DNA from: Chitinophaga sp. E66
GTDB taxonomy: Bacteria > Bacteroidota > Bacteroidia > Chitinophagales > Chitinophagaceae
Assembly (NCBI GenBank): GCA_019285755.1
Contig: CP079103.1
Span: 6,223,534 to 6,287,533 of the forward strand
Length of the DNA: 64,000 nt
Direction: 5' to 3'
The notes below the pieces were generated by a model. That model was given only the letters and a program-made list of their open reading frames with translations. It was not told where the DNA came from and did not search any database. The position numbers were made by a program, and so were the translations under genes. Position 1 is the first letter of the stretch; each line of letters starts with the position of its first letter. This document shows, in pieces, positions 50,242 through 60,716 of the stretch.

Positions 50242-51933
50242 ATGAAAAGATCGATCGCACTCTTGCTCATGCTCCCGCAGCTCGTGCAGGCGCAGTCGCT
50301 GCCAGAGAAGCACTACCCGAAAGGCTATTTCAGGAACCCGCTGAACGTCCCCATGGAACTAGCCGGCAATTTCGGTGAATTACGACCCAATCACTTCCAT
50401 TCCGGGCTCGACCTCAAGACCCAGCAACGCGAGAACCTTCCCGTCCACGCCGCCGCCGAAGGATATGTGAGCAGAATTGGGGTATCCCATACCGGTTTCG
50501 GGAATGTGCTCTACATCACACATCCCAACGGATACACGACGGTTTATGCCCACCTCAATAAGTTTTTCCCGCAGCTCGACGCATACGTGGAGCGCAAACA
50601 ATATGAACAGGAAAGCTGGGCGGTAGACCTCACCATCCCGCCGAACCTTTTCCCGGTTAAAAGGGCGATTTCGTTGCCTGGAGCGGCAACACAGGAGGCT
50701 CCGCCGGCCCGCACCTCCACTTCGAAATCCGCGATACACAAACCGAAAAACCGCTGAACGGTATGCTCTTCGGGTTCAATATCCCGGACACCCGCGACCC
50801 GGAGATCTCTCGCATTGTTGTATACGACCGCAACCGGAGCATTTTTGAACAGTCGCCCGTGGTTGTGCCCGTCCGCCGCGGGAAAGACGGCAAATACGCC
50901 GCCACCCGGCCGCTGGTTCAGGTACCTACCGACAAGGTGAGCCTGGGCATCAGCGCGCTCGACCGGCAAAGTAATTCCGCCAATCCCAACGGTATCTATG
51001 AGGCCATGCTCATCCGAGATGGTGCCGTAGACCTCGGCTTTCAGCTGGATAACATTGGCTACGACGAAACGCGATATCTCAACGCGCATATAGATTATAA
51101 GATGAAGAAAGGCGGCGGCCCTTATGTGCAGCTGCTGTTCGCTCTCCCCGGCAACCAGCTGGATATTTATCATGACGAGGCTGGCGACGGCGTGATTGAC
51201 CTCTCGGACGGGCAGCCCCATCCGGTGACACTTCGTGTAACGGACGCCTACGGCAACTATTCCGACGTGAAGATTTCACTCCAGCAGAGCGGCGGCAAGA
51301 CGGCAGCCCCAGCATGTGCCAACCGCATGTTCCTGAATCCATGAACATTTTCGAGAATAACCAGGTAGAGTTTAGCCTGGACGAAGGTTCGCTGTATGAC
51401 GAAGTCTGCTTCCGGTATTCGGAGATCGGATCTACGGCCGGATTTTCTAACATTTACCGTTTGCATTCTGCATTGGTGCCGCTGCACGCAGGTTTCAGCC
51501 TGCGGATAAAACCTGTCCGCCCGGTTCCGGCATCGCTCCGTGATCATGTGGTGTTACAGCGCAAGGGATTCGGGGAAAGCGTGACGGCAGCTACGGCTGA
51601 AGAGGACGGATGGTATCGCGCAAGCTCGCGGGACCTGGGGATTTCCAGTTGGTAGTCGATACGATCCCTCCGAAAATCACACCTTTAGGCGGTATTAAAC
51701 AGAACGCCAACCTGGGCGCCGCCGGTCGTATCGCATTCAGCATGAGCGACGGCAGCGGCATCAAATCCTACCGGGCCGAACTGGATGGAAATTGGTTGCG
51801 TTTTTCAAGAAAAAGTAACGTAGTTTCTTATAATTTTGATGAGCATTGCCCTCCCGGCACGCATATCCTGAAGCTCACCGTGACGGACATTGCCAATAAC
51901 ACATCCACATATACTTTGACGTTTAAACGCTAG
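50242..51933 (+). CDS. M23-family peptidoglycan metallopeptidase, exported
   Basis: About 565 residues. Signal peptide 'SIALLLMLPQLVQAQ', then an N-terminal M23 domain with zinc ligands in 'RPNHFHSGLDLKTQQREN' (HxxxD) and, after a missing base near 50665, 'GGSAGPHLHFEIRDTQTEKP' (HxH). The large C-terminal part is beta-rich (Ig-like, 'GIKSYRAELDGNWLRF' and 'GTHILKLTVTDIANNTSTYT'). Further gaps near 51320 and 51645. M23 enzymes cut peptide cross-links. Conserved in Bacteroidota next to unrelated genes; precise substrate not known. Confidence 0.9.
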
Positions 51934-51940
51934 TAAAACC

Positions 51941-53222
51941 ATGACGCATCTGCAACCTGGGGCAAGCGCCCCGACTTTTCCGCCGTGGACCAGCATGGTA
52001 ACACCGTATCGCTGGCCGATCTTAGAGGAAAGAAAGTCATCCTCTACTTTTACCCGCACGACATGACGCCAGGCTGTACAACCCAGGCCTGCAATCTCCG
52101 TGACCACCATTCCCAGCTCCTGAAGAGAGGGTATGCCGTGATCGGCGTCAGTGAGGATGATGAGGCAAGCCACAAGAAATTTAGCGACAAGTATGACCTG
52201 CCGTTCCCCATTCTCGTGGATACCTCCCACGACATCCTGAACGCATACGGCGTTTGGGGCGAGAAGACATTCATGGGCCGTACGTACGACGGCACCCACC
52301 GCACGACGTTCCTCATCGATGAAGAAGGCAATATTGCCCACATCATCGCCAAGCCCGACACCGGTGATCATGCCCGCGAGATCATCGAGCTCTGGGAAGG
52401 CCATACCGATGGCTGGGTAGACGTGAAGCCTGAAGAAGAAAAAAAAGGAAGGAAGAGGCGCCCGCAGCCGTAACGGAACCCGCAACAGCGGAACCCGCGT
52501 CCGAGCCGGCAGCAATCCCGGCGCCCGCTAAGAAAGCTGCAAAGAAAAAAGCAGCCGCTCCGCCGCTAAAAAGGCTGAGCCTAAAGTTGCTGCCAAAGCA
52601 GAGCCGAAAGCGCCTGCTAAAAAGCCTGCTGCTAAAGCCAAGCCTGCCCCGAAAGCGAAAGCTGCTACAAAAGCAAAGCCTGCGGCCAAGAAAGCAGCGG
52701 TTAAAGCAGCTCCTGCCAAGCCTGCCGCTAAAAAAGCCGCGGCTAAACCAGCGGCTAAAAATGCAGTTTCCAGGAAAGCAGCTGTGAAAGCGAAACCGGT
52801 AGCGAAGAAAGCCGCAGTTAAAACAAAGCCCGTAGCGAAGAAAGCTGCCGCTAAAGCGAAGCCTGTAGCGAAAAAGGCTGCTGTTAAAGCGAAACCAGTA
52901 GCGAAGAAAGCTGCTGTGAAAGCGAAACCGGCTCCAAAGGGAAAGCCGCTGTTAAAGCCAAGACAGCTCCTAAGGCTAAAGCAAAGGCAGCAGTAAAAGC
53001 GAAACCGGTAGCAAAGAAAGCCGCTGCTAAAGCCAAACCAGCACCAAAGGCTAAAGCCAAAGTTGCCGTAAAAGCGAAGCCCGTTGCTAAAAAGGCCGCA
53101 GTTAAAGCCAAGCCGGCTCCTAAAAAGCAGCGGTGAAAGCAAAAGCGAAAGCTGCTGCTCCTAAAGCTAAGGCTAAAGTGAAAGCCAAACCGGCGCCGAA
53201 GGCAAAAGCGAAGAAACGCTAA
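51941..53222 (+). CDS. bcp: Bcp-type peroxiredoxin with long histone-H1-like Lys/Ala/Pro tail
   Basis: Residues 1-175 form a thiol peroxidase of the Bcp/PrxQ class: 'MTHLQPGASAPDFSAVDQHG', 'ILYFYPHDMTPGCTTQACNL' (peroxidatic Cys in 'PGCT', resolving Cys five residues on), 'YAVIGVSEDDEASHKKFSDK', 'YDGTHRTTFLIDEEG'. After an A8 run (52439-52446) the same frame with one base restored goes 'EEAPAAVTEPATAEPASEPA' into about 220 residues of KPAAKKAA/KAKPVAKKA repeats ending 'KAKAKKR' at 53222. As read, the ORF stops at 52473 in 'GRKRRPQP'. The tail frame has no start codon of its own, which favours a fusion. It likely binds DNA like a bacterial H1 tail. Confidence 0.75.
52540..53219 (+). repeat. 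Lys/Ala/Pro-coding repeat (H1-like tail)
   Basis: About 680 bp of imperfect repeats of the type AAGCCGGTAGCGAAGAAAGC (KPVAKKA) and GCGAAAGCGAAA. Units vary in codon use, so it is an old repeat. Several one-base gaps break the frame here. Confidence 0.8.
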
Positions 53223-53261
53223 GCCCCGCGCCTGAGAAATATCCCGCCCGACAGAATAAGC

Positions 53262-53295
53262 AAAAACGGCTGACCATATGGTCAGCCGTTTTTGT
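53262..53295 (+). terminator. Bidirectional terminator between bcp and gldJ
   Basis: Perfect palindromic stem of about 10 bp (ACGGCTGACC-ATAT-GGTCAGCCGT) flanked by A5 and T5, so it serves both converging genes. Confidence 0.9.
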
Positions 53296-53313
53296 GTATG
53301 CTATAGGAGCGGA

Positions 53314-54860
53314 TTAGCGTTTCTGGCGCTGAGCGCGGAAAACCTGACCCGTTTTGAACTTGTTGCCTTCAGGGCTACCCACGCGGTCCATCGCGCAACG
53401 GAAGCCTACGGTGTTGGTGGCCATGTCTTCCTGCATGTAGCGGCGGGTGCCGGGGAGAGCCAGTAAGCACGGTCGTTCCAGCTACCACCTTTGATCACAC
53501 GGGATTTGTCGTTGATCAGGGTAGTGATGCCATAACCATATTCAACCAGGGAGAGGGAGTCACCATCAAGATAGTTGATCACGTCACCTTTCTGATAGTT
53601 CAGGCGGCTGGCGGATTCTTCGTCGGTAACATCGCGCATTTTCAGCACGCCCAGGCTGTCTTTTTCGAACTCTTTGTTTTCGTTCTGATAAACCGTCTGG
53701 AATTTGTTACCACGGAAGTAGTTGAAGTCGTCGCCGTCGATGGTGGTCAGCGGCCTGTACACGTCATTCACCCATTCGCTCACGTTACCAGACATGTTAT
53801 ATACGCCGAAGTTGTTGGGGAAGAAGGAACGAACAGGGCCCGGGATGGAAGCACGGTCGTTCAGACCGCCGGCCATACCCATGTTGTCACCCGATCCGCG
53901 TTTGAAGTTCGCGAGGAACTGGCCTTGCCAGTTGCCGCGGCGGATATCGCGGAGGCCGCTGTTGTTGGTGCCCCAGGAGTAGATTTGTTTATTGAGGATG
54001 AGCTCTTCACCGCGTTTGCCTTCTTTTGGAGGGATTCGGGTTTTGGCCGATGTAGCCGAGCGCAGCATATTCCCATTCGGCTTCGGTGGGCAGGCGGTAG
54101 TTCGGAAGCATGATACCATCTTCGAACTGAGCGCCGCGGGGGAGCCGTCGGGGTTGGAGAATTGTTTTTGGCAGTTTTGGACATTTTACCGGGGTGCCTT
54201 CGTAAAGACCGGCCAGGTATGCCTTGGAGTCGAACGTGTTATCGTCTGCCTGGTTCATGATGTCGGCGTTGGAAAGAAGGCCGGCGTCCATGAGGAGCTT
54301 TTCGTTTACACGGTTGGAGCGCCATTTGGCGTAGTCGGTGGCTTGTTTCCAGGAAACGCCTACTACCGGATAGTCGTTGTACGCAGGGTGGCGGAAGTAA
54401 TATTCAACCAGTGGCTCGTTATAAGCCAGTTCGCTACGCCATACGAGGGAGTCGGGCAATGCGCCACGGTATACGTCGGGGAAAGATTCTCCGTATACGC
54501 GGTTGAGCCAGAATAGATACTCGCGGTAGTTTACGTTGGAAACTTCATTCTCGTCGATGTAAAACGACGAAACCGTAATACGGCGGGGATATTATTCCAG
54601 TCGCCCATCACATCCTGCTCCGTGGCGCCCATGGCGAAGGTACCGCCCTGGACAAACACGAGACCCGGACCAGTGAACTGGTCTTTGCTCTTGGCAACGG
54701 AGAAACCGCCCATTTTGGGGTCGTTATAGTTCCAGCCTGTGGCGGAAGAAGCTTCTTTCTTCTTTCCGAACAGCCCGCCGCCGCCGTTCTTGCTGCAGGC
54801 AGACATGGACATTACCACGCCGGCGCCCACAATCAAGGATAAGGAGGTTAATCTATGCAT
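53314..54860 (-). CDS. gldJ: Gliding-motility/T9SS lipoprotein GldJ
   Basis: About 516 residues. Lipoprotein signal 'IVGAGVVMSMSACSKN', then the formylglycine-generating-enzyme-like fold used by GldJ/GldK: 'GWNYNDPKMGGF', 'GPGLVFVQGGTFAMGATEQD', 'WRSELAYNEPLVEYYFRHPA', 'PVVGVSWKQATDYAKWRSNR', 'PNYRLPTEAEWEYAALGYIG', 'NNFGVYNMSGNVSEWVNDVY' and 'SRVIKGGSWNDRAYWLSP'. 'YNDYPVVGVSW' and 'VEYYFRHP' are GldJ-type. Frame breaks lie near 54572, 54180-54150, 54030 and 53458; the end is 53314. GldJ sits in the outer-membrane/periplasmic T9SS ring and stabilises GldK. It diverges from porU. Confidence 0.92.
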
Positions 54861-54910
54861 GCGATAACAGCTTTTGATCGATACAATTTAGGTATTCAAA
54901 TAGGTAAACG

Positions 54911-54940
54911 CAAATGTAATTCTTTTTATTTTATAGCAAA
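54911..54940 (-). promoter_or_regulatory. Promoter of gldJ
   Basis: Minus strand: TTTG (54940-54937), 18 nt, TACATTTG (54918-54911), about 50 nt before the gldJ ATG. A good match to the Bacteroidota housekeeping consensus. Confidence 0.6.
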
Positions 54941-54976
54941 AATAAATAATCTGTAAACGGGTGCTGGTAACGGGCG

Positions 54977-55007
54977 TTGTGAAACTCCCTGATATATATT
55001 AGGTTTG
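54977..55007 (+). promoter_or_regulatory. Promoter of porU
   Basis: TTG at 54977-54979, 20 nt, TAGGTTTG at 55000-55007, and the porU ATG at 55031. Together with the gldJ promoter it forms a compact divergent promoter region. Confidence 0.55.
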
Positions 55008-55030
55008 TATGATACAAGCCTTCCGTTCAC

Positions 55031-58000
55031 ATGCTCACCGCCCCGGAAAACGCGGTTTTTGCCCTCGTCATTTGCCTCCTTCCCTTCGCTAAAGCGGCGG
55101 CGCAACGGCAATATGCCCATCGCTCGGTGCTGGCGGAAGGTCAATGGCATAAAGTTTCCATCCCAAAGGCCGGTGTTTATCGAATTTCGCTGTCATCTTT
55201 AAAGAACTGGGGCGTCGCCGCCGAAGGGAAACCCTCCGCTTCCATCCGCCTTTTCGGTACAGGTGGCAACATGCTGCCGGAAGATAACGCGGCTCCACGG
55301 CCCGATGACCTTCCCGAAATCGCTATCGCGGTTGTTGACGGGGGCGACGGTATCTTAAACGGTGACGATCACATTTTATTTTATGCGCCGGGCCCCGTTA
55401 GATGGCAATTTATTGCTGGTTCCTGGGAGCATCGGCCTAATATTTATGCGGACTCAGTATGTTACTTCCTGACCTTAGGCGGCAACGGCTTGCGGATTCC
55501 TGTCAATGGAACACAACCCACAGCAGGTATGTTCACCAGGGAATATGATTATCATGCTGTTTATGAATCTGACCAGCATAACATCCTTTCAGGAGGCAAG
55601 CAATGGCTGGGCGATCGGTTTTCTTCCTTGCCGGAAGATGCCTTGACACGGACCTACCGGATCGACCTTCCCACAGGCCTGATAAATGCCGAGATCAGCG
55701 CCCGGTTTGCGGCACGCTCAACTTCGGCTGCCAAATTCGATCTTTCCGCAGGCGGGCAAATGTTAGGAACACTCTTCCCACCACCGGTTTCCGGCAATAT
55801 CTTCGAAACGTATGCTTCCACAACATCGGGGCGGTTTGCCGTGAATGCCCCGTCCTCGCTTACGGTAAATTTCGCCGGGAATGCCAGCGCACAGGGATGG
55901 ATCGATTATTTTACCCTTGAAGGCCGGGCTCTGCTTACCCTTCCTTCAACAGGCACATTGCTTTTCCGCGATACCCTCAGCTTCGGACCGGGAAAAACGG
56001 CAGGATTTGAAATCATGGCGGCCGATGAGCGTACCTGGGTATGGGATGTTTCGGATCCACAAAGGCCAGTCCGGATCATGACAACTCCGTTAGCGGGATC
56101 GTTACGTTTTTCTGGTGATGCGGAACAACTGCGGGAGTTTGCAGCGTTCCGGCCTGAAGCTTTGCCGGAACCTGATTATATAGGACCGTTGGAGAACCAG
56201 GACTTGCATGGTCAGGCGCCTGTTCAGATGCTGATAATTACCCCGCCGGCGTTCCTTCCGCAGGCAGAGCAACTGGCGGCCTGGAGGCGGGAACATTCCG
56301 GACTTACAGTTGCCTGTGTGCCTACTCATCTTATCTGGAATGAATTCGGTAGTGGTCTGGCAGATCCATCCGCCTTACGGGACTTTCTTAAAATGCATTA
56401 CGACCGGAAAGCCCTGCGATATGTGTTATTAATGGGGGCCGCGGGATACAATTATAAGATTAAGGGCGACCGGGTGCCTGTTTGGCAAAGTCCAGCTTCG
56501 TTCCATGGGCTCAATACCCATCCTTCCGATGATTTTTACGGCTTTCTTGACGATAATGACGATATCCCGAGCCGGTTCCCTGCTGGATGTCGCAGTAGGG
56601 CGGTTACCGGTTTCCTCTGGCGCAGAAGCATCGGCAGTGGTCAATAAGATTATCCGCTACGAATCGCCGGCTACCTTCGGGGCGTGGCGGCAGGAACTGA
56701 CCTTTGTGGCAGATGATGAAGATTATAATCTCCACCTGGAAGACGCGGAATCCGTGTCTGATTTAGTTGCTCTCGAGTCCCCGTCTTTCCATATCAACAA
56801 AATCTACCTTGACGCATATCCGCAAACGGCTGGCTCGTCTGGTAGCCGTTACCCCGCAGTTAATGAGGCAATCCGCAACCATATGAACAGCGGGACGCTC
56901 ATTTGGAACTATAGCGGTCATGGCAGTGCCTCCCGGCTTGCGGAAGAAGCAGTGCTCACCGAATCGTCTGCGGCCGGATGGGACAATGATGACCGCCCGC
57001 CGCTGCTGATCACAGCTACCTGCGACTTTGCGCCGTTCGACCAGCCGGAGGTCCATCCATTAGGGAGCAGGTTGCTACTGCAGGAAAGCGGAGGCGCTAT
57101 TGCCTTGCTCACGACCACCCGGGCGGTACTCGCTGCTTCCAATAAAGTGATGAACGCCAACTACTTTCGGGAGGCGCTCCTTCCCGGGGCTTCCGGCGAT
57201 ATGCCGCTGCTCGGAGAAGGAGCGATGCGAGCCAAGAATGCGACATATACGCAATCGGCAGATGCGGTTAATAACCGGAAGTTCCAGTTGCTGGGCGATC
57301 CGGCAATGGGGATCGCCTTTCCTGAGGGAAGAGTGTATCTCGATTCAGTGAACGGACATTCGGCCAGGGAAACGGATTCCCTTAAAGCGCTGGGTTTCTA
57401 CCAACTTACGGGCAGCGTGCGTGACGCAGGCGGAAATGTAATGACAGGCTTTTATGGGAGGGTCAGCATCAGCGTACAGGATGCGCCCGGAACCAGGTAT
57501 ACCCGTGCCAACGACCCCGGGAGCAGCCTGGTGGCCTTTGCTGATGACGACAGGGTACTTTTCCGCGGCTCGGATACCGTCATCGCCGGGAGGTTTACGG
57601 CCGGGTTCGTGGTGCCGAAGGATATGTCTCAATCCGGTAAGCAGGCAGTCATGCGATTTTACGCGCAATCCAGGGATAAAGACGCTGGCGGCGCGTGGCG
57701 TGGGATGCGGCTGAGCGGTACCTCCGAAGGTGGGGAAGCTGATAACGAAGGCCCATGGATCGGCGCCTGGATGGATCACGAAGGGTTTACGGACGGAGGA
57801 AGAACTACAGGATCGCCGATGCTATTGCTTCATCTGAAAGATATTTCGGGTATCAACGCTACCGGCAACGGAACAGGGCACGATATTACCGCCGTGCTCG
57901 ATGACAGTACCCGGTTCTTCGTGCTGAACCCTTTCTATATGGCAATGCAGGGCACCTGGAAGGAGGGACAGGTGAGGTTTCCGTTGGCGGGCTTGTCGCC

Positions 58001-58391
58001 GGGGCCGCATGTCCTTACAATCCGTGCATGGGATACACGCAATAATGCCACCACCCGGAAGTTACGGTTCGTCGTGGACGGGCAGGGAAAAGGTGCGGAG
58101 GTCTGGACATACCCTAATCCTGCCCGGGATTTTGTCCGGTTTGTGTTCAGATGCCCATGGGAGGGTATTGATGTTGACGTCCTTATCACTATCTTTACAG
58201 CCGCCGGAGCCCCTGTAAAACAGATCAAAAGCACAATAAATACCGGTAGCGGCCGTTTTGGGGATATACCTTGGAATACGAATGCCGGTTCGGGAGCAAG
58301 ACTGACCCCTGGAATTTACTTCTACCAAATCAGCTTGAGCAAAAAAGAGGGCAGCCAACGTATATTGGGAGGAAAGGTGATATTATATTAA
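55031..58391 (+). CDS. porU: Type IX secretion system sortase PorU (C25 peptidase)
   Basis: About 1119 residues. Signal peptide 'ALVICLLPFAKAAAQ', N-terminal beta domains ('SVLAEGQWHKVSIPKAGVYR'), then the gingipain-type caspase-hemoglobinase core with His in 'LIWNYSGHGSASR' (near residue 627) and Cys in 'LLITATCDFAPFD' (near 662), followed by a long beta C-terminus ending in a CTD ('VWTYPNPARDFVRFVF', 'GGKVILY'). One missing base near 56575. PorU cuts the CTD signal of T9SS cargo and joins the new end to A-LPS. It keeps its own CTD and stays on PorV. Directly upstream of porV. Confidence 0.93.
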
Positions 58392-58508
58392 ATCGTACAT
58401 TGTAAAATGAATATATCTAAGTACATAATATTATGCGTTGTATCCCCGTTTATTGCTTTTAATAAATTAGACATTATTTTTACATTTAAGCTAACTAAAT
58501 AGTATTGC

Positions 58509-59667
58509 ATGTTTTCTAGGATAACGACAGCTGTAATTTGCATTTTCTCCCTATGCCTCTCCATGAATGCAAATGCGCAGGACCCTACCATCCCACTTGA
58601 TGGCAGGACAAATGTGATCAGCACAGCTGTGCCTTTCCTGCGGATATCTCCGGATGCGCGTAGCGGCGCAATGGGAGATGCTGGCGTTGCTATTTCGCCC
58701 GACGCCAATTCCGTTTACTGGAACCTTTCCAAACTTCCCTTTGCCAAAAAGAAATCCGCCGTTGCGGTAACATATACGCCCTGGTTGAAAGAGCTGGTGA
58801 ACGATGTTTTTCTGGCTCAGCTGGCTGGATACACGCAGATTGATGAAAATCAGGCTATTGGCGGTTCGCTCCGTTACTTTTCGCTCGGTGATATTGAGTT
58901 TAGGAATAATAACGGACAGTTTGACGGGAACTTCCGCCCGCGTGAGTTTGCCTTCGATGCAGGTTATGCCCGCAAGCTGAGTGAGAATTGGTCGCTCGGG
59001 GTAACGCTCCGCTATATTCACTCCAGCCTGGCCAGCGGTACCATCAACGATCAGACGATCCGTCCGGGCCGGGCAGTTGCTGCTGACCTTTCCGCTTTCT
59101 ACACTAAGGATTTTGAGAATAATAACGGGAATACCAATAATTTCAGTGCTGGTCTTGCGATCACCAATATTGGTAACCGAATTTCCTATACTCAATCCGC
59201 CCAGAAAGACTTTTTGCCTACTAACTTAGGTTTGGGTGCTGCCTATACCATCGGGATCGATGAATACAACAAAGTTACCTTCACGGCAGATATCAATAAA
59301 CTGATGGTGCCGTCCGTGCAATATGTAGGCGATTCGGCATACCTCCCCAACAAAAGCATGCTGGAAGGGATGTTTAGCTCTTTCGGCGATGCGCCTAACG
59401 GATTTAAGGAAGAATTGCAGGAACTGATGTACTCAGTAGGTGCGGAATATTGGTATAATGAGCTTTTCGCCGTAAGGGCAGGTTATTATAACGAACACGC
59501 TTCCAAGGGAAACCGTAAATTTTTACGGCCGGCATTGGGGTGAAATACAACATCTTCGGGCTGAATTTCTCCTACCTGGTACCTTCAGGAACGGGGATAC
59601 AGAGAAACCCCTCTCCAACACACTGCGCTTTACGCTGTCGTTCGATCTGGGAGGAAATGAGGAATAG
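58509..59667 (+). CDS. porV: Type IX secretion system outer-membrane protein PorV (LptO)
   Basis: About 386 residues, FadL-like beta barrel. Signal peptide 'VICIFSLCLSMNANA', then 'ISTAVPFLRISPDARSGAMG' and 'DAGVAISPDANSVYWNLSKL', the highly conserved PorV start, followed by 'GYTQIDENQAIGGSLRYFSL', 'FTADINKLMVPSVQYVGDSA' and 'YSVGAEYWYNELFAVRAGYY'. One-base gaps lie near 59520 and 59582. PorV takes cargo from the secretion pore and delivers it to PorU. The 117-bp gap to porU is AT-rich and may hold its own promoter. Confidence 0.95.
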
Positions 59668-59700
59668 ATAGTATATTTGCCATAATACTTTTTAAGATGC

Positions 59701-59737
59701 AATAAATCCTCCGGTCTTTAGGAGGATTTATTATTTT
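59701..59737 (+). terminator. Terminator of porV
   Basis: Twelve-base-pair perfect stem (59701-59712 with 59721-59732, loop of eight) followed by ATTTT. Confidence 0.75.
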
Positions 59738-59760
59738 ACGGAATAGCAAAAAACAGGATA

Positions 59761-60243
59761 ATGAGTAAGTTAAGGATTGGATTGGGCGTAGATTTTCATC
59801 AGCTGGTTGACGGCCGCGACTTCTGGCTGGGTGGGGTGCTGGTGCCTCATACCAAGGGGGCGCTGGGGCATAGCGATGCCGACGTGCTCCTGCACGCCAT
59901 CTGTGATGCCATGTTGGGCGCGGCCGCGCTTGGCGATATCGGGACGCATTTCCCCGATACGGACAATACTTATAAAGACATCGACAGTAAAATATTACTC
60001 TCCCGCTGCAGCGAGCTGATCAAAGGCAATGGCTACAGTGTGGTGAATGTGGATGCTACCCTCTGTCTTCAGGCTCCCAAAATCAAGCCTTATGTGCCTC
60101 AGATGCAGGAAGTGATCGCAGGACGGCTGGGGCTCACAATTGAAGACGTTTCCATCAAAGCCACCACCACTGAAATGCTGGGCTTCGTGGGCCGAGAGGA
60201 AGGCGTAGTGGCATATGCCAACGTACTCCTTGAAAAGCAATAA
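59761..60243 (+). CDS. ispF: 2-C-methyl-D-erythritol 2,4-cyclodiphosphate synthase
   Basis: A 160-residue enzyme of the MEP isoprenoid pathway that makes the cyclodiphosphate; frame intact. Metal and substrate motifs: 'LGVDFHQL' (Asp and His ligands), 'GALGHSDADVLLHAICDAML' with 'GAAALGDIGTHFPDTDNTYK', and 'IKATTTEMLGFVGREEG' (the TTxE and GR motifs of the trimer). It lies between the porV terminator and dut. Confidence 0.97.
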   Translation: MSKLRIGLGVDFHQLVDGRDFWLGGVLVPHTKGALGHSDADVLLHAICDAMLGAAALGDIGTHFPDTDNTYKDIDSKILLSRCSELIKGNGYSVVNVDATLCLQAPKIKPYVPQMQEVIAGRLGLTIEDVSIKATTTEMLGFVGREEGVVAYANVLLEKQ

Positions 60244-60260
60244 CTTTTAATGATAACTGT

Positions 60261-60268
60261 TACCTTTG
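60261..60268 (+). promoter_or_regulatory. Possible -7 element for dut
   Basis: TACCTTTG fits TAnnTTTG and lies 4 nt before the dut ATG at 60273, so the message would be nearly leaderless. No spaced -33 element is clear. Confidence 0.35.
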
Positions 60269-60272
60269 TTCA

Positions 60273-60714
60273 ATGTCTGAGATTCAAGTGAAAATCATCA
60301 ACCGTTCCGGAAATCCGCTGCCTGAATACGCGACAGCGGAAGCTGCTGGGATGGATCTTCGAGCCAACCTGGAAGCAGCGGTAACGCTGCAGCCCATGGA
60401 GCGGACCCTCATTCCGACAGGCCTTTTCATGGAGCTGCCTTCGGGATTCGAGGCGCAGGTGCGCCCCCGCAGCGGTCTTGCCATCAAGCAAGGGCTCACA
60501 CTGCTTAATACCCCGGCACGATTGATGCGGACTACAGAGGAGAAATCAAGGTCATCATGATCAATTTATCCACCGAGCCGCAGACCATTCAGCATGGCGA
60601 CCGCATTGCGCAGATGGTGATCGCTCCGTTTGTGCAGGCAACGCTTGCAGAAGTGGGCGAACTGAATGAAACGGTTCGCGGGGCAGGGGATTCGGTCATA
60701 CCGGCAAATCCTGA
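60273..60714 (+). CDS. dut: dUTP diphosphatase (dUTPase)
   Basis: About 147 residues, trimeric dUTPase that hydrolyses dUTP to dUMP and keeps uracil out of DNA. The five motifs are visible: 'AAGMDLRANL', 'PRSGLAIK', 'GTIDADYRGEIKVIMINLS' (joined frames), 'GDRIAQMVI' and a C-terminal arm ending 'RGAGGFGHTGKS' when one G is restored near 60690. The other gap is near 60518. Start 60273 is the family N-terminus 'MSEIQVKIINRSGNPLPEYA'. The next gene starts 3 bp after the stop. Confidence 0.95.
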
Positions 60715-60716
60715 GC

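Noticed and set aside
52528..53142. Minus-strand Phe/Ala/Leu-rich frame of 204 codons
   Set aside because: It is the complement of the Lys/Ala/Pro repeat of the peroxiredoxin tail.
59672..59679. TATATTTG box as promoter of ispF
   Set aside because: It lies upstream of the strong porV terminator, so a transcript from it would not reach ispF efficiently.
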